Source: Hymenobacter sp. YC55 (GTDB lineage: Bacteria > Bacteroidota > Bacteroidia > Cytophagales > Hymenobacteraceae). From it: a DNA stretch of 64,000 nucleotides. Under the pieces are notes generated by a model that was given only the letters and a program-made list of their open reading frames with translations, did no database searches and had not been told where the DNA came from. The DNA lies in assembly GCF_029433095.1 (NCBI RefSeq), contig NZ_JARNTX010000002.1:868001-932000 (forward strand), read 5' to 3'. The number at the start of each line of letters is the position of its first letter. Position 1 is the stretch's first letter. Position numbers and translations under genes: made by a program. Below are positions 1 through 7,919 of this stretch, piece by piece.

Positions 1-1
1 G

Positions 2-694
2 AAGTACGAGAACGGCTTTGTGCGCAACCACGAGCTGCAATGGTACCAGCCTGATAATGCCCGTTGCGAAAATGGGCTGCTTATCATCGAAGCCCGGCAG
101 GATAAACTCCCTAACCCCAATTACCAGGCTGGTAGCAGCAACTGGAAAACCAACCGCCCCACCATCGACTACACCGCGGCCAGCTTGAACACCAACGGCT
201 TGCATAGTTGGCAATACGGCCGCTTCGAGATGCGCGGCCGCATCAATACCAGTGCTGGCCTGTGGCCAGCCTTCTGGACGCTAGGCGTGGCCGGACAGTG
301 GCCATCCAATGGTGAAATCGACATCATGGAGTACTACAAGGGTAAGATCCTAGCCAATGTTGCCACGGGCACCGACAAACCCTACACAGCCAAATGGCAC
401 AGCGCCACCAAGCCAATAACCGAATTTCAGGACCCCAAGTGGGCCGAGAAATTTCATGTCTGGCGCATGGATTGGGACGCTCAGTTCATCCGCCTCTATG
501 TAGATGATTTACTGTTGAACGAGGTGCCCTTAACTGAAACCGTAAACCAAGACGGCACGGGCCTTAACCCCATGCAGCAGCCCCACTATCTTCTCCTTAA
601 CCTTGCCCTAGGCGGCGACAACGGCGGCGACTTAGGTACTACAAGTTTCCCCAACCGTTTCGAGGTCGACTATGTGCGTGTGTATCAGCAGTAA
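2..694 (+). CDS. Glycoside hydrolase family 16 beta-glucanase, 5' truncated
   Basis: The frame is open from the first codon of the window, so the true start and signal peptide lie upstream. The visible 230 residues form most of a GH16 beta-jelly-roll domain: the substrate-cleft segment WQYGRFEMRGRI, AFWTLG, the catalytic signature EIDIMEY (codons at 314-334, with nucleophile Glu, Asp and acid/base Glu all present), then LLLNLALGG and the closing strand FEVDYVRVYQ. The domain ends with the gene, so there is no C-terminal carbohydrate-binding or sorting domain. GH16 enzymes cleave beta-1,3 or beta-1,3/1,4 glucans (laminarin, lichenan) or galactans; the motif spacing fits laminarinase or lichenase, but substrate is inferred. 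It is probably secreted or surface-bound. GTG at 20 is an internal valine, not the start. Confidence 0.93.
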   Translation, partial: KYENGFVRNHELQWYQPDNARCENGLLIIEARQDKLPNPNYQAGSSNWKTNRPTIDYTAASLNTNGLHSWQYGRFEMRGRINTSAGLWPAFWTLGVAGQWPSNGEIDIMEYYKGKILANVATGTDKPYTAKWHSATKPITEFQDPKWAEKFHVWRMDWDAQFIRLYVDDLLLNEVPLTETVNQDGTGLNPMQQPHYLLLNLALGGDNGGDLGTTSFPNRFEVDYVRVYQQ

Positions 695-1124
695 CAAGCT
701 CGCAGAAAACGGCCTGAACACACAGCTAAGGTGCATACCTGCCGTGCAAGCTATACAGTAATAGTTAAATGGAGCATAAGCAGTTTTATGTTTAATTATT
801 CCGGAAATATTTATAAATAAAATAATAAAGATCAATTTGAAAACTTTCTTATTGTCAGTATAAAAGCACGCTTAGCACGACTGTAAGACGCTTTATACAA
901 GGTTTTTGAGTGTAGTATAACGATACTTATTCTTTGATTTCAAAAGCCTTAGGTAGCAATAGATGCATTTGCACTGAGCTAATTAGAAGACACTCCGTAT
1001 ATATCCTGATTTAAGTGGGATAAAACTGTATATTATTATAACAGTCGGGTTTAAGGTTAGAAAGAGCATTATTTTTGGGGTTGCTATTGACCGCTCAATT
1101 GCGGGCAACCACTTGTAGTTATTT
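695..1124. other. AT-rich gene-free spacer
   Basis: 430 bases without a credible gene, clearly richer in A+T than its surroundings, especially 780-1075. No tRNA, terminator with T-run, or repeat was found. A -7-like box TATTTTTG lies at 1070-1077, about 47 nt before the hydrolase start, but it has no TTG at the usual 19-nt spacing. The spacer probably holds the promoter of the downstream gene; nothing else is supported. Confidence 0.5.
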
Positions 1125-1988
1125 ATGCCAGAGTTCTTTACTTCCTCCTCTAGTCAAAGCCAAAATTCCTCATCGGCTTCAACTAAACATCCCGTGCTGT
1201 TGCGCAACAACGTAACGGTGATAGGAGAGGGGAAGCCGCCGTTGCTCTTGTGTAATGGCTTTGGCTGCGACCAGCGTATTTGGCGCTATATGGTTCCGGC
1301 ATTGTCCGCGCGCTATCAGCTTATCCTTTTCGATCAGGTGGGTTCGGGTGGGTCGGACCGCACCGCGTATGATCCCCAGAAGTACGCCACCCTCAGCGGG
1401 TATGCCCAGGATGTCATTGAGATTTGTCAGGCGCTGGGACTGAAGCAAACCGCGGTAGTAGCCCACTCCGTAGGCACCATGATTGTACTGCTGGCTGCTA
1501 TTAAGGCTCCTCAACTCTTTTCTCGGATTGTGATGGTGGCGCCCTCGCCCTACTACATCAATGAGCCCGGCTACCACGGGGGCATCGACCGAGAAGATAT
1601 GAATCAGCTGCTCCACCTGATGGAAACCGACTACAATGGGTGGGCTGATTTGTTTGCGGCCTTGCTCATGGGACCAACCACCCCCGCCACGGTGTCCCAA
1701 GAACTGGCTACCCAATTCTGCACGACCGATTGCAGTATTGCTCGGCACTTTGCGGAGGTGTCCTTTTTTGCCGACAACCGGGCCGACCTTCCTCATTTGC
1801 AGGTTCCCACGTTGTTGTTGCAGTGCACGCAAGATGTGGCGGCTCCTGCGGAAGTTGGCGAGTACCTGCTCAACCATCTGCCGCAAGCTACTTTGGTCAT
1901 GATGCAAGCCACTGGCCATTGCCCACACCTAAGCGCCCCCATGGAAACGCTAGCCGCGATGGAATCCTTTTTGGCTCAAGACAACTAG
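1125..1988 (+). CDS. Alpha/beta hydrolase of the RsbQ/KAI2 type
   Basis: 287 residues. After a Ser/Gln-rich, probably disordered N-terminal 20 residues, the protein follows the RsbQ pattern closely: oxyanion segment NGFGCDQRIW, the LFDQVGSGGSD loop, nucleophile elbow HSVGT (Ser115), CTQD (Asp237) and GHCPH (His265), so the catalytic triad is intact. In Bacillus RsbQ is a small-molecule hydrolase that, with the PAS phosphatase RsbP, feeds energy stress into sigma-B; plant KAI2 and D14 receptors share the fold. No RsbP partner or sigma-B cascade is seen nearby, so its role here is open: a small lactone/ester hydrolase or ligand sensor. The protein has no signal peptide and should be cytosolic. 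It converges on the DUF3861 gene with only 26 nt between them. Confidence 0.85.
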   Translation: MPEFFTSSSSQSQNSSSASTKHPVLLRNNVTVIGEGKPPLLLCNGFGCDQRIWRYMVPALSARYQLILFDQVGSGGSDRTAYDPQKYATLSGYAQDVIEICQALGLKQTAVVAHSVGTMIVLLAAIKAPQLFSRIVMVAPSPYYINEPGYHGGIDREDMNQLLHLMETDYNGWADLFAALLMGPTTPATVSQELATQFCTTDCSIARHFAEVSFFADNRADLPHLQVPTLLLQCTQDVAAPAEVGEYLLNHLPQATLVMMQATGHCPHLSAPMETLAAMESFLAQDN

Positions 1989-2014
1989 CCGGCCTAGCCT
2001 GTACTGAAAGGCAA

Positions 2015-2338
2015 TCAGGTGGTGGACTTCTCCTCGGTAGGGTTGGCTCCACTTTTGAGCTTTTGCATAAACTCGCTGAAAGCCGGCCGAAACTCTGCGA
2101 ACAGCGGGTTTTCGCGGTTCTTAAGCATCACTTCACTGAACAGCTTGAGCCCAATAGCAAACTCAGTGGCTTGGCCCGGCTCCGCAAACAACGATCGGCT
2201 ATTGAGCCGCTCAATGATTTGAAAAATATCGTCGTGGTTATCGAATTCCAGTTCCAGCGGCGAGTGTGTAGGGTAGTCGGGGGCCGCGGCAGTGAGATGT
2301 TCGAGGCGTAGGCGGTAATGGTGGGCGCGTTTAGCCAT
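2015..2338 (-). CDS. DUF3861 family protein
   Basis: 107 residues, cytosolic. The sequence contains the hallmarks I associate with DUF3861: LEHL near the N terminus, FDNHDDIFQI, then FAIGLKLFSEVMLKNR and FRPAFSEFMQKLK. Members are single-domain proteins of about 90-110 residues with no known function. The C-terminal ten residues are polar and probably disordered. The gene is transcribed towards the RsbQ-like hydrolase and ends 26 nt from its stop. Confidence 0.85.
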   Translation of the reverse strand: MAKRAHHYRLRLEHLTAAAPDYPTHSPLELEFDNHDDIFQIIERLNSRSLFAEPGQATEFAIGLKLFSEVMLKNRENPLFAEFRPAFSEFMQKLKSGANPTEEKSTT

Positions 2339-2388
2339 AAAGGGTTTTGAAGTGCGTTTAGATAACGCGGGTTAATTGCTGATAGTAG

Positions 2389-2429
2389 CAAAAAAAGTTG
2401 CCCTACTTAGAGGATCTAAGCAGGGCAAC
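2389..2429 (-). terminator. Rho-independent terminator
   Basis: A 14-nt stem with one mismatch (2397-2410 with 2416-2429, loop AGGAT) is followed on the minus strand by seven T residues (plus-strand A run 2390-2396). It lies about 90 nt past the stop of the small hydrophilic gene at 2522-2803 and is oriented to end it. Confidence 0.85.
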
Positions 2430-2521
2430 AAATGTTTACTTCTGGCCAGCTTCCTTCGTGAGAAAAGCCGTACTGCAGGCCTTGCTACTGGATGCTAGCG
2501 GCAAGACCTACCGCTGACTAA

Positions 2522-2803
2522 TTAGTTGGTCTGGCCTTGACCTTTGCGAGTGTTGCCTTTGTCACTAGGAGCATTCAGGCCGGTGCCGCTTTCCATGTCG
2601 CCGGCTACCCGACTATTCATGTTTTCGTCTGTGGCTATATGCGGCTGGCTGGCTTGGCCTGGTAAGCCGCTCCGCACCGAGCGGTCGTGTTCGATAGAAC
2701 CAGCGTGCTGCGCCTGCTCCGACGACTGGTTGCTGATTTTGGTATTGGCGTTTGGTCCAGCCTTGGGGTCATGTTGGCTGCGTTTTCCTGATTGCTTAGA
2801 CAT
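2522..2803 (-). CDS. Small hydrophilic, probably disordered protein
   Basis: 93 residues with almost no hydrophobic stretch, rich in Gln, Ser, Asn, Gly and Lys and with scattered His and Asp; no Cys and no membrane segment. I do not recognise a domain. The gene is supported by a clear terminator about 90 nt downstream in the right orientation, and by an amino-acid composition that is unlike random reading. The composition resembles short stress-related hydrophilins, but that is only an analogy. The plus-strand frame over the same bases looks like an artefact (Trp/Cys/Leu-rich without structure). Confidence 0.6.
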   Translation of the reverse strand: MSKQSGKRSQHDPKAGPNANTKISNQSSEQAQHAGSIEHDRSVRSGLPGQASQPHIATDENMNSRVAGDMESGTGLNAPSDKGNTRKGQGQTN

Positions 2804-3091
2804 AATCGCAAAAAGTAAGGGTGGTGAAAAGTGGCCAACACGAGGCCAAGTAGTTGGCTAGCGTCAGCAACTCTTGCCGAAACGTGCCGCTTAGTGGTAC
2901 GCCGTTCCCTAGCCTCAGTTGCGCCTACAGCCCGAAAAATGTGGGCAGTGTTCTTAGTGGTTATGTACTAGTGTTCAGCTAGATGCGTAGCGGCTCATTA
3001 GCAGTGGAGTTCACTGAACAGGAGCAAAATGGCGGCAACGCATAAAACAAATCAGCCACTCATGCAGGGCATAAGTGGCTGATTCAAAATG

Positions 3092-3164
3092 AGCGAGAAA
3101 CGAGGCTCGAACTCGCGACCCTCAGCTTGGGAAGCTGATGCTCTACCAACTGAGCTACTCTCGC
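3092..3164 (-). tRNA. tRNA-Gly(CCC)
   Basis: 73-nt cloverleaf on the minus strand. The acceptor stem GCGAGAG pairs with TTCTCGC (one G-U). The D-loop carries AGTTGGTAGA, the anticodon loop is TTCCCAA giving CCC, and the T-loop is TTCGAGC. CCA is not encoded. A canonical promoter lies 15 nt upstream. Confidence 0.95.
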
Positions 3165-3178
3165 GGGGTATGGTGAAG

Positions 3179-3208
3179 CAAAAATACGTTGCGGAAATCA
3201 ATTTGCAA
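3179..3208 (-). promoter_or_regulatory. Bacteroidota promoter of tRNA-Gly
   Basis: On the minus strand TTG (3208-3206), exactly 19 nt, then TATTTTTG (3186-3179), matching the TTG-N19-TAnnTTTG consensus. The start point would fall a few bases before the mature tRNA 5' end at 3164. Confidence 0.85.
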
Positions 3209-3325
3209 CGCATCTTGGTTTCTAGCTGATAGTTCTTTCTGAATTGGGGAATTCAGGAGCACGTTTACTAGTTTAAACCTGTCGGCGTATAAGGACCGGC
3301 TGCTTTGCTCACCAATTTCGATTCT

Positions 3326-3559
3326 ATGGCTCCGCTTCCTCCCGTTACACGCCGTCTCGTGGGGCGTTTGAATATGTTGGCTGGTTTTATGCTACTCGTA
3401 GCATTGGCTCTGCGCATTGGCGTTACGTATTACCTGTACCAGCAAACAGGTGTTGCCGCGCTCTACAACCGCGAACTGGTGTTCAGTTTGCTGTTATTAA
3501 TTGGCGGGGTATTGCTCCTGCGCTTTGGCTGGAGTATGGCTAGGCGCAGTAGAGTGTAG
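3326..3559 (+). CDS. Small two-helix membrane protein
   Basis: 77 residues from ATG 3326 (a TTG seven codons upstream is less likely). After a short basic N terminus (VTRRLVGR) come two hydrophobic helices, about residues 16-37 and 54-73, and a basic tail RRSRV; the positive-inside rule puts both ends in the cytosol. No recognised family. It stands alone between the tRNA-Gly region and the acetyltransferase, same strand as the latter, with a 77-nt gap. Confidence 0.65.
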   Translation: MAPLPPVTRRLVGRLNMLAGFMLLVALALRIGVTYYLYQQTGVAALYNRELVFSLLLLIGGVLLLRFGWSMARRSRV

Positions 3560-3621
3560 AGAAACCAAGTGGTTGTTGCTGCCGGCACAAGGGTGGCAGC
3601 ATCTAGCTCCGATGCCTTGTG

Positions 3622-3629
3622 TAGATTTG
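3622..3629 (+). promoter_or_regulatory. -7 box just before the GNAT start
   Basis: TAGATTTG ends only 7 nt before the ATG at 3637, so transcription would begin at or next to the start codon. No TTG at 19-nt spacing was seen. Confidence 0.45.
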
Positions 3630-3636
3630 CGTTACT

Positions 3637-4173
3637 ATGACGTCTCCGCTCCTTATCACCATTGCTCGTCGCAACGAGGCCACAGCAACCCAACTTGCTG
3701 CATTAGGCCATCAAACCTTTCAGGAAACTTTTGCCGCCGACAACCGCCCGGAAGATATGGCGGCTTACCTAGCTGCCAATTTCAGCCCCGAAAAGCAATT
3801 GGCAGAGCTGGAAAATGCTGACACGGTATTTTTGTTGGCCCGCTTGAACCAAGAGTTGGTAGGATATGCCAAGCTTCATTTCAACTCGACGCTAGGAGTA
3901 GAGCCCGGCAAAGCAACTGACCAACGCGTTGAGGTCGAGCGGCTATATGTGCGAGAGGATTGGATTGGCACAGGCTTGGGAGCTTCCTTGATGCGGCGGG
4001 CCATAGAAGAGGCTCGGCAGAAGGCCTGCCGCTCGGTGGTGCTGGGGGTGTGGGAAAAGAATAACCGAGCTATTGAGTTTTACCGCCGCTTCGGGTTCAA
4101 AGTGATTGGGCAGCATGAATTCATGGTTGGTACCGACCAGCAGACCGATCTGATTATGCGAAAAGGGTTGTAG
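3637..4173 (+). CDS. GNAT family N-acetyltransferase
   Basis: 178 residues, one GNAT domain. Motif A, the acetyl-CoA pyrophosphate loop, is seen as VREDWIGTGLGASLM (the R/Q-x-x-G-x-G/A pattern), preceded by the VERLYV strand and followed by the EKNNRAIEFYRRFGF segment that contacts CoA. Such enzymes move an acetyl group from acetyl-CoA to an amine; the substrate (small molecule, aminoglycoside or protein N terminus) cannot be read from the sequence. It has no signal peptide. The next gene on the strand starts 92 nt later behind its own -7 box, so the gene is probably monocistronic. Confidence 0.9.
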   Translation: MTSPLLITIARRNEATATQLAALGHQTFQETFAADNRPEDMAAYLAANFSPEKQLAELENADTVFLLARLNQELVGYAKLHFNSTLGVEPGKATDQRVEVERLYVREDWIGTGLGASLMRRAIEEARQKACRSVVLGVWEKNNRAIEFYRRFGFKVIGQHEFMVGTDQQTDLIMRKGL

Positions 4174-4232
4174 CAGAAAGCACCATTGCCCGGCTTGGCA
4201 CAAGGGGCCAAGCCTAGTTTCACTTCCGGCTT

Positions 4233-4240
4233 TACCTTTG
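4233..4240 (+). promoter_or_regulatory. -7 box before the lipoprotein gene
   Basis: TACCTTTG ends 1 nt before a GTG (4242) and 25 nt before a second in-frame GTG (4266). If the box is real the upstream GTG would lie ahead of the transcript start, which favours 4266. Confidence 0.45.
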
Positions 4241-4265
4241 GGTGTTGTATCATCCTGCCCGTTGC

Positions 4266-5360
4266 GTGAGAAATACCCGTTCTGTTAGTGTTGCGCCTTG
4301 GTGCCACCGGCCCGTATGGTGGGCTGTCGTGGTTTTGCTGCTAGCGGGCTGCTCCCTTGATTCCGGCCAAAAAGCGGTGGTATCGTTGCCGACAGGGCAC
4401 TATGAGGGTCCGATTAGCTACCAGGGCACCGAACTGCTGACAGTGCTCGATCTGCGCGAAAGCAAGCCTGGCCAACTAGAAGCTGATCTGCATTTCCCGG
4501 AAATAGAAGCACTGGACTTTGCGGCTACCAACCTTAGCTACACCGAACCACAGCTTCGCTTTGAGGAACCCGCGCAGCCGGGTGGCATTCAAATTACGGC
4601 CATCCGGGAGGGTGATTTTCTGCGGGGCGTGTTCACGCTCGACAGCGTTAGAGCCGACTTTGTATGGGTGCGGCGTGGGCAGCCAGAGCCGCGCCCGTAT
4701 CAGGAGAAGCAACTACCAGCGCAGCCTGCCCTCCATAGTCCACCACTTACTGTACTCGTGCCCAACGACACGGCCACGCAGCACGCAGCAGTAGCGCTTT
4801 TTGCGGATGCTGCGCACCAAGCGGCAGCTACTGCCCGGGCAAGCCAGTTAGCTCGGCAGGGTTTTGTAACGACGGTAGTGCCCGTGAATCCTGTTGCCGA
4901 ACTGCCCGATTCGGCTACGCTTCGTACGGCGGCAACAGTGCTCTTGGCTCTACGGCGGGCCCCAACCACCGACACCACCAAAATCGGACTGTGGGCCACC
5001 GGTGATGCAGCGGCGGCAGTAATTCCGGCCGCTACTCTAGTAAAGCCGCAAGCGGCCTTTGTGGTGCTGGAAAATGTGCCGGTTGCTTCTGTTGAGCAAG
5101 CCAAGCCGTTTCAGGGACTTACTCGTCAGCGTGTGCCTGTGTTGGGGCTGTACGCCGCTGCTGACACTTCCCTGAATGTGAAGGAAAGTACCCGCAGACT
5201 ACGCAATGCTTTAGGCTTCCGCCGCAACACCCTGATCCAAACCTTCCCAAAAGCTGACGCCAACTTTCGGGTGCCGGGTGGCTTAACCGAAGAAGGAAAG
5301 TGGAACTGGCCACGGCCTGTTTCCGGCTACGTGAAAGCCATACAGGAGTGGCGTAAGTAG
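4266..5360 (+). CDS. Lipoprotein with degenerate alpha/beta-hydrolase domain
   Basis: 364 residues from GTG 4266, chosen because a -7 box at 4233-4240 excludes the GTG at 4242. A lipoprotein signal peptide (basic start, hydrophobic WWAVVVLLL, lipobox LAGC) anchors it in an envelope membrane. The N-terminal half is a beta-rich region of unknown type (GHYEGPISYQG onwards). The C-terminal half follows the order of a dienelactone-type hydrolase, including KIGLW before the nucleophile elbow and PVLGLYAAADTSLNV at the acid position. At the elbow the expected G-x-S-x-G reads ATGDA, and at the histidine position the text is DANFRV, so Ser and His appear lost. I infer a non-catalytic binding protein; family assignment is by pattern only. 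Confidence 0.7.
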   Translation: MRNTRSVSVAPWCHRPVWWAVVVLLLAGCSLDSGQKAVVSLPTGHYEGPISYQGTELLTVLDLRESKPGQLEADLHFPEIEALDFAATNLSYTEPQLRFEEPAQPGGIQITAIREGDFLRGVFTLDSVRADFVWVRRGQPEPRPYQEKQLPAQPALHSPPLTVLVPNDTATQHAAVALFADAAHQAAATARASQLARQGFVTTVVPVNPVAELPDSATLRTAATVLLALRRAPTTDTTKIGLWATGDAAAAVIPAATLVKPQAAFVVLENVPVASVEQAKPFQGLTRQRVPVLGLYAAADTSLNVKESTRRLRNALGFRRNTLIQTFPKADANFRVPGGLTEEGKWNWPRPVSGYVKAIQEWRK

Positions 5361-5464
5361 TTTAAGCTTCCTGAAACTCCCCACGGGCCATTTCTGAACA
5401 GGCTAGTTTTTCAATTATTTCCAGGACAACTGTGCGCTGACAAAGCGTAAACGTTCTGGTGGTG

Positions 5465-7744
5465 CTACAGTATCAGAAGCCCCTTTTCTCGCAACAGGTG
5501 CCACGCTGGCGAGTCAAGAAACTGCTGGAAGGACTGGCCAGCCGGAAAGGTACGGGCCGCGTCTTTGAGTAGAAGCTTGGTATCGTAGTCTTGCGTTAGG
5601 GTAGTGAGCAGATCTTGCAGCCACGGGCCAAGAGCAGCCGGTACAATCACCTCGAAATCTTCGGCTTGCTCGTAAAACGTAAGCACCGCACGTTGGCCTT
5701 TCTTGCCCGACTCCTGTCGCAGTTCCGGAGTGTTACCCAACCAAAACAAGCGCAGATTCTGCTTGGCGAAATCAGGTTTACCGGAGTCTTGGAGAGCCTG
5801 CTGAATAAGTTGGCGCGGAACGGTAGTCTTGGGCACCCGGAAATCGAACCAGAAGCTTAGCGGTTCTTGCAGAGCCACGCCGTGCAGATAATTGTAGAGC
5901 GCCTTGGCCAAACCCGGTCCGAACTGTTCGTGGTCGGTGCCGGTGGGGTCGTCGTGCCACAAGTCGTTCCAGGCGAAAGCACCGGGCTCGGGGCCGATGG
6001 GTACCACTTGGTACTTCGCCGGATTTTTACCTACCGGCGAGTGGGCCGTCATCGAAAAGCGGTGCCAGTAGCCGCTTTGCACAATGCCCGCCGCAAATAG
6101 TTGCCGCACCACTTCCAAGCTATCCACGGTTTCCTGAGCAGTCTGGGTCGGGAAGCCATACATCAGGTAGGCGTGCACCATGATACCTGCCTGCGTGAAG
6201 CCATCCGTTACACGGGCCACCTGCGCAATAGTGACGCCCTTTTCCATCAAAGCCAGCAGCCTGTCCGATGCCACTTCCAGCCCGCCCGATACGGCAATGC
6301 AACCCGAAGCGGCGAGCAGTCGGCACAAGTCGGGCGTAAAGGTTTTCTCGAAGCGAATGTTGCCCCACCACGTTATGCTAACCCGCCGCTTCAGCAGCTC
6401 GATTGCTAAGTCGCGCAACGCCAGGGGAGGTGCGGCCTCATCTACAAAGTGAAAGCCCGTTTGCCCGGTCTGGGCTATGATTTGCTCGATACGGTCAACG
6501 AGTAAAGTAGCGGGCGCCGTCTCGTAGCGCGAGATATAATCCAGGGTCACGTCGCAGAACGAGCAACGCTTCCAGTAACAGCCGTGGGCAACCGTGAGCT
6601 TGTTCCAGCGCCCATCACTCCAAAGGCGGTGCATCGGGTTGAGTACCTCAATCACTGATAGGTACTCACTCAGCGGCAAATCAGAATAGTCGGGCGTGCC
6701 TACTTCGGGATGCGGAATATCCGGGTGAGGGTGGTTGATGTATTCCACCTCGCCAGCCTCGTTGCGCAGGAAAGTCCGCTGAAAAGCTTGGGTTGCTGGT
6801 TGTAGGTTGTCGGTTGTCAACTCGGATTGGTAGCCGAGGCCGACAGGCAATGAGGAACCTGTCTCCAACTCGTAGCGGGCAACCGGTAACTGGTTACTGA
6901 TATGTTCCAGGAGCCGCAGCCACGGGCCTTCGCCATCGTCGAGGGTCAGGTAATCGATGTAATCGAAAAAACGAGGCTCCTGAATCTGGCGTAGCTCGGT
7001 GTTGGGGTAGCCGCCGCCCATCAGGGTCTTGGTAGCAGGGCTGATTTCTTTGACGCGGCCTGCTAGCCGCAGCGCTCCGTACAGATTGCCCGGAAACGGC
7101 ACCGTGAAACCAACCACATCGGGCTGCACACGCTCCATCAATTCGTCTAGTAACTCCAGCAGCATCTGGTCGAGAAGGTTGGGCTGGCTTTGCAGTGCCT
7201 CGTGCATCGCATCGAAGGTAGTGGCCGACATGGCTAGCTTTTCGGCATAGCGCGAAAAGCCGAACTGTGGCCCCACCGTTTCCTTGATCAGGTCGCCTAG
7301 GTCTTCCAGGTACAGCGTGGCCAGGTGCCGAGCCTGATCGGTGAGGCCCATAGTCCCGAAAGCAGCTTCCAGATCGGCTACGTTGTCGAATCGGCTGGCT
7401 TCGGGCAGAAACCGGCTATGGCAGATGCGCGGCGCGAGGGTGTTATCTTTGTTTTGCAGGAAGCGAATGATGGGCCCGATAGTGCTCAGGTAGCTGCGTT
7501 GCAGCCGTAGCATCCGGCGGGCGTTGTCGCTCAACTCGAAGTTACCGGTTGCTATTTCACTGAATACCCGCCGCAGACCGTTTTCGGAAAACAGCTTTAG
7601 CACCAGTTCCAGCCCCAAATCCGCCTGCGTTACATTGGAATAACCGCGCCCGCCCAGAAACCCTTTCAGATAAGCTGTGGCGGGGTAGGGCGTGTTTAGC
7701 TGCGTAAGCGGCGGCGTAATGAGCAGGATGCGAAGAGAAGACAC
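5465..7744 (-). CDS. B12-binding-domain radical SAM protein
   Basis: 759 residues from GTG 7744, 26 nt after a -7 box. The N terminus LRILLITPP and the region with DVVGFTVPFPGNLYG and LMGGGYPN are typical of the cobalamin-binding fold ahead of a radical SAM core. The cluster motif is C389-x4-C394-x2-C397 (CYWKRCSFC), one residue longer in the first gap than the classical C-x3-C-x2-C; HFVDEAAPP, GGLEVASDRLL and YGFPTQT continue the barrel. Such proteins use a 4Fe-4S cluster and SAM, often with cobalamin, for methylation or rearrangement; the substrate is unknown. A four-copy heptamer repeat lies within the gene at 6791-6818. The nearby B12 uptake operon may be relevant, but no shared operon exists. 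Confidence 0.9.
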   Translation of the reverse strand: MSSLRILLITPPLTQLNTPYPATAYLKGFLGGRGYSNVTQADLGLELVLKLFSENGLRRVFSEIATGNFELSDNARRMLRLQRSYLSTIGPIIRFLQNKDNTLAPRICHSRFLPEASRFDNVADLEAAFGTMGLTDQARHLATLYLEDLGDLIKETVGPQFGFSRYAEKLAMSATTFDAMHEALQSQPNLLDQMLLELLDELMERVQPDVVGFTVPFPGNLYGALRLAGRVKEISPATKTLMGGGYPNTELRQIQEPRFFDYIDYLTLDDGEGPWLRLLEHISNQLPVARYELETGSSLPVGLGYQSELTTDNLQPATQAFQRTFLRNEAGEVEYINHPHPDIPHPEVGTPDYSDLPLSEYLSVIEVLNPMHRLWSDGRWNKLTVAHGCYWKRCSFCDVTLDYISRYETAPATLLVDRIEQIIAQTGQTGFHFVDEAAPPLALRDLAIELLKRRVSITWWGNIRFEKTFTPDLCRLLAASGCIAVSGGLEVASDRLLALMEKGVTIAQVARVTDGFTQAGIMVHAYLMYGFPTQTAQETVDSLEVVRQLFAAGIVQSGYWHRFSMTAHSPVGKNPAKYQVVPIGPEPGAFAWNDLWHDDPTGTDHEQFGPGLAKALYNYLHGVALQEPLSFWFDFRVPKTTVPRQLIQQALQDSGKPDFAKQNLRLFWLGNTPELRQESGKKGQRAVLTFYEQAEDFEVIVPAALGPWLQDLLTTLTQDYDTKLLLKDAARTFPAGQSFQQFLDSPAWHLLREKGLLIL
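6791..6818. repeat. Four tandem heptamers GGTTGNN inside a gene
   Basis: Four consecutive 7-nt units, GGTTGCT, GGTTGTA, GGTTGTC, GGTTGTC. Because 7 is not a multiple of 3 the units are read in different frames, giving the polar stretch TTDNLQPATQ in the radical SAM protein. Confidence 0.8.
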
Positions 7745-7769
7745 AGGAGCACAACAACAAAGCGAGCCG

Positions 7770-7777
7770 CAAAGATA
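7770..7777 (-). promoter_or_regulatory. -7 box of the radical SAM gene
   Basis: Minus-strand TATCTTTG (7777-7770) lies 25 nt before the GTG start at 7744. No TTG at 19 nt was seen. Confidence 0.55.
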
Positions 7778-7854
7778 CGGCTCGGCAAAACGTCGGGGCG
7801 CACTAGTCTGTTCCCTATATAGCCAGCTAATAAAGCAAGGAGCCGTGCAGCTTT

Positions 7855-7895
7855 AAAAAAGACCGCCCGGCTTCCTAAGTAGAAGCCGGGCGGTC
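7855..7895 (-). terminator. Rho-independent terminator after the HMA-AraC gene
   Basis: A perfect 14-bp stem (7861-7874 with 7882-7895, loop of 7) rich in G-C, followed on the minus strand by six T residues (7860-7855). It lies 25 nt past the stop of the HMA-AraC gene. Confidence 0.92.
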
Positions 7896-7919
7896 TGCTA
7901 GTATAACCTAAATAAAAAC

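Noticed and set aside
1179..1928. Minus-strand frame of 249 codons opposite the RsbQ-like gene
   Set aside because: The plus-strand protein has all family motifs including a catalytic triad; the reverse has none.
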